From Lactarius indigo (taxonomy: Eukaryota > Basidiomycota > Agaricomycetes > Russulales > Russulaceae): 64,000 nucleotides of DNA. The notes under the pieces were generated by a model. It saw nothing but the letters and a program-made list of their open reading frames with translations. It was not told where the DNA came from and searched no databases. Within the stretch, counting starts at the first letter, position 1; every line of letters starts with the position of its first letter. Of the stretch, positions 57,251-64,000 are shown piece after piece. Location: positions 1,860,001-1,924,000 of the forward strand of contig JAFKAC010000002.1 of NCBI GenBank assembly GCA_025766275.1, given 5' to 3'. The translations under genes and the position numbers were made by a program.

Positions 57251-57851
57251 GATTGGTAGTAGAGCAATAGAGTAGCTAAACCTGAAGCAATATAAATACC
57301 ATGGACATGTGAAACAGGTTTGGCCTTGCTGAAGATACATGAAACGCTGCCTGAGGATCTATGGTAATTGTTAGACTACACCTCAATATATGAAATGGCA
57401 TGAATGTCGGACGGTCCGCTGTTTCAATGTCACATATAAATGGCGAAGGAATAATACTAGACATACAATACTCTAAACACATGCATATTTGATATGATCT
57501 ATAGAAGGCATATGTGATACAACCTGCCAGCTTTACTACAGAGATATTCAGCCATGTATCCCGCCTTTGCAATGTGCCGACCACTTAATGGAGATGTATT
57601 TAGGGTGTGAGTCGGGTTTATTCCAGATGGTCCGATGTATTAAGTCGCATGCCACTCAGCTTTGCAGAATCCCACATATGGGAATCAAGTCATATGATGT
57701 ACAACGTCACATGTTACAGATGGGTCACATGAAGCAAATGACAGATGGATCACATGAAACTGATTGCACACGTGTCACATGTACTGATTCATTCAAATGG
57801 GGAAGTCCGACTACGTGATTACAAATTGTCCTAAAACGCATATTCGATTAT
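57251..57851. other. Intergenic between two minus-strand genes
   Basis: Contains one CGGA-N3-TCCG palindrome (57408-57418) and a run of related phrases (gatgggtcacatgaagcaaa / gatggatcacatgaaactga) near 57718-57765. No gene recognised. Confidence 0.45.
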
Positions 57852-59732
57852 TTACTGTGTGGGGGGGATCTCTGGCGATGGCCTGCGTGATGCAGCACTC
57901 CCACCTGAACGCGCAACTTGAAGCATACGTTAGGTGTGCATGAAACAGCCAAGAAACACAAACTACTCACCTGATGGTTGGCGCAGCGGCCCACCCGCAG
58001 AGGAATGGTGTGAGGCCACGGAATGGCGAGAGGTGACAGATGCGGCCTTGGAGGCAGGGGCACTCCCACCCAATCGATCCACTTGAAACGCATGTCAGAG
58101 CGGGACATCCGGTATAAGAATAATACGTACCCATCACTTGGCGGGGCTCTGAAACGACGCTTGAAGTTTTCGATGATGCATTCGAACGCGCATCTGAAAG
58201 TTTGAGTAAAGATAAGGGGATTCCTGGCGAAGATGTGGCCTGGAGGCCAGGGGAATTAGTGGTACTGGAAGCGGGCTGTCCGATGCCGGGGATAGAGGAA
58301 GAGTCGACCCCCTGCTTCTCCAAGAGCACTCCCAGCATGAGGAGAGCGTCCTGCAACTTCTGGTTCGTTCGACGTCGTCCGCGACGGTTCTCCTCTATCG
58401 ATGTGGCCTGGTTCTTCTTCAAATCACGTATTTCGTTGGACAGTTCGTCCACCCGTTGTGCAAGAGCTTCAATTTGCGCATCCACGAGAATGCCTAGATA
58501 TTATAAGTGATATCTCTGGCACATTCGTGTTCGGAAATATACCGGACTTACTCAGGGTTTGTGTGCGTACGGACGAGGCGGATCGGGCGTCCCCCATCCA
58601 ATGCGGCCTGATGCCCCAGGATGCAGGTGGACTGCAGGTCTTGTGTAGAGTCGCACAGGCGACGCAAGCGGACGTCAGGCGCTTCACATTGGCCTGTGGC
58701 TTGCACACCTTTGCTTTGCGAGTTATGCATGGGCCACACATATCCTGCAGCAAATATAGTAACCAATAAAACAATAGAATAAGTCCACAATGCTCACCAG
58801 ACCTGTGGCCTCAACTGTACTGTCCTCTTCAAGACGTGGGCGCTGTTTAGCACGAGGAGGGGATGAAATAACCACCTCAACTTGCAACTTGCCGGACTTC
58901 CGAGGGGTTGTCTCCTCTGACTCCACAGTTGGTTCATCGGGGCTCGCCGGAGCAGGCCGCTTCTTGTTCCACAGGCCATACGGGTGCTTTGAGGCCTCAG
59001 ATGGTGGTGGATCAGCTCGAGCCTTTCCCTTGTCGGGAAGCGTTGCACTTGCGAGGGATGACTCTGGTCTGGATGGAAGAGTTGAGCCATCCCCAGGATC
59101 ATCTGTGGGATCATCCGCAGGATCGTCCGCAGGCTCATCCGCGGAGCCATCTGCAGGCTCATCCGCCGGGTCATCTGCTGGCTCATCCATAGCGACTTGG
59201 CACAAGTGAGCGATGGAACAAGTGGATGCAGGGGACATACCATCATCCACATATTCGTTGACAGGAGCCCACCACATCTTCTTTGGCTGAATACCCTCCA
59301 AATACTTGCTTAGATCGATAGATGAGTATGCTTCATGCCAGTCCGGACTTATTCTCTCTTGTTCTTCGCATAGAGATGCAATGTAATCGATGGTTACATT
59401 CTCCCAGTCTGGATCGCGGGACTCCCGCCTAGCGTTCCCCCACTCATATCCCATTACCTGGGCGACTGCATGAAGCCTGGGCTTCTTGGGGCGGTCTATA
59501 TACCGTCTGAATATCGCACTAACTGTCTTCTATAACATGTATCAGTTTATTGCTCAGTATATTTATCGGACTGACTTACCAGCTCCACACTGACATGCTT
59601 GTTGAGCATGGCCAGTTGCTCAGCCGTCGTAGGGACCTCCGCAACGTGTCTAATTGCTGCCAGGCACTTAGCAGCTATCACAAGCATGACAGTTTCGTCC
59701 TTCGTCAATTCTGTGACAGCTTTCTTAGCCAT
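57852..59732 (-). CDS. Zn2Cys6-like cluster plus coiled-coil protein
   Basis: Possible DNA-binding protein. The ATG at 59732 begins MAKKAVTELTKDETVMLV. Exon 2 encodes AIFRRYIDRPKKPRLHAV and WENVTIDYIASLCEEQERIS. Exon 3 has an acidic repeat (DEPADDPADEPADGSADEP) and a basic stretch (ISSPPRAKQRPRLEED). The next exon holds a cysteine cluster at 58737-58625: CGPCITRKAKVC, 12 residues, CVACATLHKTC, i.e. CX2CX7C-X12-CX2CX6C, close to the fungal Zn2Cys6 spacing (CX2CX6C...). A heptad coiled coil follows (ALAQRVDELSNEIRDLKKNQ), then Ser/Pro-rich exons ending GSAASRRPSPEIPPTQ at TAA 57852-57854. All junctions traced keep frame, so it appears intact. It shares a 252-bp divergent promoter with the gene at 59985. 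CGG...CCG palindromes surround it. Confidence 0.65.
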
Positions 59733-59984
59733 TGCAAGTGATGTGGCGGGGCGGGATATACGGGGGAGATATGGGAGAGATATGCGCTCACAGAATAACC
59801 CCCAAAGAACCATGTCGGGCTCTATCGGACTTCCCACGACCCATGTCCGATGTCCGATCCCATGCTTCCAATCAAAGACAGATCACATGTACATATGCGT
59901 ACACATCGAATCTGATTGGGACACGTTTGAAACAATAATATATTCACTGAACTAGGCCTCCTCACTTCTCAGAGCACAGCAACT
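59733..59984. promoter_or_regulatory. Shared divergent promoter
   Basis: 252 bp between two oppositely directed start codons. Holds a cluster of half-sites: tatcggacttcc, catgtccgatgtccgatccc. Coregulation of the two genes is an inference. Confidence 0.5.
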
Positions 59985-61019
59985 ATGTCCGATGCTCCCC
60001 GCTCTTCCCGGTCTCAGTCTTGCACATCTGAGCGATCCCAGCCCGCCCCAAGTAAGCCCCAGCCTCCTCCCATCAAGCCCAAGCCTGCTCCCATCAAGCC
60101 TCTGAATCGTGCTAAGTCCAAGTCAATGGGACCTCCGCCGGCCCCAAAAGCGGCTGTGGAAGATGATGGCTTTGACTTTCTGTCAAGCGTTCCATCTCCA
60201 GTCATTCCACTCCCTAAGGCGGTGGGTAACAAGGATGTACGCACCAAGGTATGGAATTACATCACTATATGCCTGATACATACTAACATCGTCCCCTACA
60301 GCCTGATGCGAAGAGGATGAAGGTCCGGGGTGCATCCCCACTCGACGACTTTATGGACCTCATCCCTGCATCTCAAAGGCTCGTGGGTCGCCCGCAGGGA
60401 GGTCCGGCGGGCTCCGCAGCTAAGGGGAAACCCTCTGCTGCTGTCGTTGACTTATCCCTAGTGGACTCGACGTCTGCAGAGACACAGGTATGTCTAAGTG
60501 TGCTTTATATCATATTCACACATTACCTCTATTCTAGGATTCGGATATCATGGATCTTGATGGTGCAGATCCTGAACAACTGCCCAACGTTACTAAGATG
60601 TCTGATAGAAAGGCGGGCGTTCCGAAAGCACGGGTACGTATTTATACATCTATTACACACATCCCACAGATCCTAAAGACATATGCATACAGCCCATTGC
60701 ATCGGACAAGTCGCAGGACGTCCGCAGTGGGGTGACTCGCCCTGTAACTCGTAGTGCTGCGGAGCTCCCCACAAAGCCGTCTGTGTCCCCTGGGACATCC
60801 GCTCCCACCGGCACCATGCATCTGATGGGTATCACCATCCCCGCCACCACAAAGCCCCAAGACCTTGGCGAATTGGATGCCAGGACAGCTGCGCTCAAGA
60901 TTCGGCTTGCACAACTGTGGGAAACAGTCACCAAGCTTAGGGCTAATTTGAAAGACATAAATGATGAGCTTCACAAGGTAGTTCTTGAGATTGAACAGAC
61001 TGCGGCCGCCCTCAGGTGA
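59985..61019 (+). CDS. Pro-rich N-terminus, coiled-coil C-terminus, unknown function
   Basis: The ATG at 59985 opens MSDAPRSSRSQSCTSERSQ, then a Pro/Lys-rich repeat (KPQPPPIKPKPAPIKP). Exons, divided by introns of about 50 nt: to 60247 (ends KDVRTK); 60302-60487 (RMKVRGASPLDDFMDLIP); 60539-60633 (SDIMDLDGADPEQLP); and 60681-61019. The last exon carries PIASDKSQDVRSGVTRP and a C-terminal coiled coil (LDARTAALKIRLAQLWETV, LRANLKDINDELHKVVLEIE), with its stop at 61019. No internal stop was seen. It resembles an adaptor or scaffold protein in layout, but no family is recognised. It is transcribed divergently from the Zn2Cys6-like gene. Confidence 0.6.
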
Positions 61020-61600
61020 TCCGCACTATTGCGTAGCCCATGTATTGTGTCATATGTAGCTGTCGATCATATGGAACATATAGCGGATATAGTTGGTCGG
61101 ATTTCCGCTTCTCCCGATTCCTGTACCATGTTATATGTAAATGTCAATTGAATGGGCTGTATGGCGGATATACATAGCAGGACGTCCGCTTCGCCCGATA
61201 CATGTACTATGACCATTATATCATCACATATGTCCACTCTGATATCAAATCCTCAAGTGCTCCTTTCTGCCCCATCTGTTGTCTCCACATGTCCATACAT
61301 GTTTCACATATGTCTCATCTTCAGGTGCAGAGGTCCACTATTAGAACATTGTAATACCAAGTCATGCCATGGCTATTACATGTCGGGACATCCTCTTGCA
61401 CAATATGAGACCCCACATTGCTCAAACAGTTTCATTGTATTGGTACTTGATGTCGGACCATTCCCGACCATCATCCGATTCTCTATTGTATCACAGGAAC
61501 ATATTTAATGACTGGCCATCACGATGAGATGTTCATATCCATCCACTTAAGCGTCACACCTAGTACATTTGTCCATCGTCTCAATCACCATACCTTGTCC
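61020..61600. repeat. Spacer with duplicated palindrome units
   Basis: Two units of about 85 bp (about 61065-61145 and 61146-61225) repeat the order gcggatat...gga(t/cg)t.tccgctt.(t/g)cccgat, each centred on a CGGA..TCCG-type site (61098-61107; imperfect at about 61178-61189). More half-sites follow at 61380 and 61446. Confidence 0.6.
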
Positions 61601-61629
61601 ATCTATCCATCCTCATCTCATCCATTATG

Positions 61630-63718
61630 CAGAATGAATACCTCAATGATTCTGATGGTAGCGGAGATCCCTCAAGCTTACAGAGCTATGGGGAGCAATC
61701 TGTGAACACAGGATTCTCTATTACCCCTTGAGATGGAGACATTCTACTAGAATATCTCGATAAGTTCCAAGAGGCTGATACTCATGATCGCACTAGGATT
61801 GTTGAGAAGGCTATGGGAGAGCTGTATCATCTCCGCCCTGCTAATACACCCTTTGACAAGAAGGATGCAAGAAAGGCATGTTTCACTATGAATATCGGAC
61901 CATCCTTCTCATTTCCCGTCCCAGAAAATCCACAAGTGGTTTTATAACCACTATGTCCACCCCAAGCGTCAATACATCAAGTTTACTCGTAAATGGTCCG
62001 CCAGGAACGCATTCTATCACCTGAACCGTGATGAGGTCTTAAGGCTTGCAAAGGAGACCTCTGGGACAGAACCGGGAAGTCCTGCATTCATAGGGGCCCT
62101 TCAGGATGCAACCACTGCTCTATGGAATGAACTGTCTATTGAGGATCAAGAGGAGTATCAAGAGTCTGCTAGGGAGTGGTCAGAGAAGACACCACCAAAG
62201 AACATTCAATCAAGGTATGCACATATCCAAATCACCTGTTCATTGATTCCTCATATACCTCCTATGTAGGATGGCATCCTCTCTGCGTGAGCGGATCATC
62301 CAGGACTTCCAAAGTCAGCTTTATAAGACATGCGGAATCCACTCCATTGTCCTAACCGCATATGAGGGTGAAGACAACGACCTCAAGATAGGCTTGTAAG
62401 CAATCAAATACATATCCCTTGGTCATGTCCGCTGAGCGTCGGTTCATCCGATCTTAGCAATGATGTCAACAGTATATTGCAGGATGGAAAGGACTTTCGG
62501 AAGTTCTGTCCAGACTGGAAGAGTGCTGCCCTCTGGCAGCAATGGGCTCAATTTGGGATGCAGTGCTTTGCCAAAGGTATGTTATGCCCATCATCTTGTC
62601 TCAAGTGATTACATCTAATAAATGTATGCCTCAGATACTGTGAAGGAACGTCCGAAAAGGGACCCCTCAAAGACCATCACCACCCCAATCCCCCTTGTGT
62701 TCAATGCAGATGGATTCCCGGAGCTCCCGACAGTTGTTTCCCATGATGGATATAAAGCTAAGGTCGTTCAAACATTGCTGAGGGACTATTGCACTGCACA
62801 TATCCGTGAGTCATTCTTCAATTCATGTGCTGCAGTATGTCACATATGTGAATAAGGATATGTCACTGGAATCGAGAACCAGACCATTCCATGGGGTTCA
62901 TTGTCAAGTGATCCATCTGCCTGGATAGATGAGGAATGTATTCCATATGATTTTGAGTGGAAGGATCCATCCAAGATCCAGATTGATGAGGTCTTTCGCC
63001 TTCTAGACCATTGGAGGGATAGGCAAGACCAAGGTATTGATCCCCTGATGTGGGTTCCAACATGCCCACTCTTCAATGATACGAAGCAGCCTACAATACA
63101 TAAGCGGAACATCCGACGTGCTCGACCCAAGCAATCAGATGGATCTGACGAAGAGTCCTTTGACCTTCACTATAATGAGGACTCTAATCCTCAGGGTGAC
63201 AAGACTGATGACTCTTTGGATGAATCATCTGTCCATGATGAGCCATCTGACCATTCATGGGCTGCGGAATCTCCTCCACTTCATGGGTCTCAGGAAGAAA
63301 CTGATCCTGGTGAGTATGGCTGCTATCATGGTGTTTTTCATTTATTCATGATATATGTTTAGGGAATGACGGAACACCCGACTCTCCAGGATATAAATCT
63401 TCAAATATCAATAGATCATCATCATCAGGTTTGTACCTCGTCCATATCCCATCACAGCTACCCAGATATACTAGCATCCCAACTTTCAGATATAGCAGGT
63501 CCATCAGATACACACCATGTGCAGGAAATGAAGGAACTCAATACTAGCCCACTTATAGAGAAAAGGAAACGATTTATCAAGGTGTCAGAGAAGATCAAGT
63601 GAGTACTTTCAATGCAATAGTTTCCCAGCCATTAATCCCGCTTTTCTAATCATTCTCCAGGAATATGGACACTGGCAGGGGTGCAGCAAAAGTTCATCCT
63701 AGCTATCTAGCCAGGTAG
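61630..63718 (+). pseudogene. HMG-box-like repeat-associated protein, one nonsense change
   Basis: Exons encode DGSGDPSSLQSYGEQSV, then after a TGA at 61728-61730 DGDILLEYLDKFQEADTHD, KIHKWFYNHYVHPKRQYIKF, ALWNELSIEDQEEYQESAREW (HMG-helix-like), MASSLRERIIQDFQSQLYK then CGIHSIVLTAYEGEDNDLKI, FRKFCPDWKSAALWQQWAQF, an ITTPIPLVFNADGFPELP segment, WIDEECIPYDFEWKD, and an acidic, Ser-rich tail. Introns of about 50 nt have GT...AG ends. The TGA replaces a likely CGA (P-R-D), the same decay type seen elsewhere. A gene of this layout recurs in mushroom genomes as far as I recall; its function is not known. The true start lies upstream and is unclear. Confidence 0.5.
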
Positions 63719-64000
63719 TCTATATGTACATTTCCATACTGGAATATCTGCACATGCTTTCCACTTACTACTTAATATTCTCCTGTACTAATCTATCATT
63801 TGTTGACCAGTAGTATGTGCATATGAGCTTCGGGATATCCGCACTTCCACAACCATATTCAAGTCCTGTAAATACCTGCAATGTCTATAGAGATCTTACG
63901 GGGTTAAACCACCAATTGAAAGATTGGGGACCCATTTATATCTCTACACATCCAATTAGGAAGTCCTGTCGTATATCCTTATGAGGTCCCTATCCTGTAT
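63719..64000. other. Right end, no gene recognised
   Basis: Contains one palindrome (63831-63841). A gene may continue beyond the window. Confidence 0.4.

Larger units (their letters stand above)
51995..63841. promoter_or_regulatory. Thirteen dispersed CGGR-N2-3-TCCG palindromes
   Basis: Exact sites: 51995-52005, 52318-52328, 52362-52371, 54156-54166, 54802-54812, 55637-55647, 57408-57418, 58101-58111, 58272-58282, 58893-58902, 61098-61107, 63105-63115, 63831-63841. Imperfect versions are common between them. Sites fall in exons, introns and spacers alike. None was noticed in the rest of the window. Confidence 0.7.

Noticed and set aside
58790..59209. Plus-strand Ser/Ala-rich repeat protein
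   Set aside because: It is the antisense of the acidic DEPADDPAD repeat in the minus-strand gene.
52517..64000. A TET/JBP oxygenase gene next to the KDZ transposase
   Set aside because: Such genes can accompany fungal KDZ elements, but no double-stranded beta-helix metal motif was found in this block.
1..64000. CRISPR arrays, rRNA, tRNA genes or telomere repeats
   Set aside because: None was recognised by eye on either strand; repeats present are LTRs, tandem duplications and minisatellites.

Overview
The window looks like a repeat-rich accessory region of a mushroom-forming basidiomycete (Agaricomycetes). Reasons: genes with many introns of about 45-60 nt, a KDZ-type transposase with a CxC cysteine cluster, a DUF6532-type gene, an Spt5-like KOW/NGN gene relic, a KDM3-type JmjC relic, and PD-(D/E)XK-like and TTF1/Reb1-like Myb genes of kinds often expanded in mushroom genomes. 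All family names come from reading protein motifs; no database search was possible.

Layout. (1) 1-15438: a Ty3/gypsy chromovirus on the + strand, decayed mainly by CpG to TpG changes. A second, intact copy of the same family (3371-11182, minus strand) interrupts it; that copy has two LTRs that read as identical, a 5-bp target duplication GCCAC, and open gag and pol frames. (2) 15439-33 kb: a transposon graveyard with inverted repeat pairs, a Myb-type gene relic, a JmjC pseudogene, a MITE-like unit, a copia RT/RNase H fragment and two solo LTRs. (3) 33-46 kb: the Spt5-like relic, a PD-(D/E)XK-like gene, a third solo LTR, minisatellites, and a complete but broken hAT transposon (41209-45197) with an 8-bp target duplication. 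(4) 46.4-51.8 kb: an uncharacterised two-ORF gene, an AT-rich gap and a probably intact DUF6532-type gene. (5) 52-64 kb: a KDZ transposase gene followed by four more genes, including a Zn2Cys6-like/coiled-coil protein.

Most interesting points. The intact retrotransposon shows signs of Tf1-like self-priming: the first 11 nt of the predicted RNA are complementary to a site 2 nt past the LTR. It has a 786-nt leader with no ATG in any frame although the gag frame stays open through it, a canonical -1 slippery heptamer at the gag/pol overlap, and a roughly 400-residue Pol extension after the chromodomain. A promoter-plus-first-exon cassette is shared by two unrelated genes. The 52-64 kb block holds 13 copies of a CGG(A/G)-N2-3-TCCG palindrome that I did not see elsewhere in the window; it matches the CGG...CCG type of site bound by Zn2Cys6 proteins and could mark one large mobile unit. 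Old copies throughout carry CGA to TGA nonsense changes, consistent with CpG methylation and deamination.
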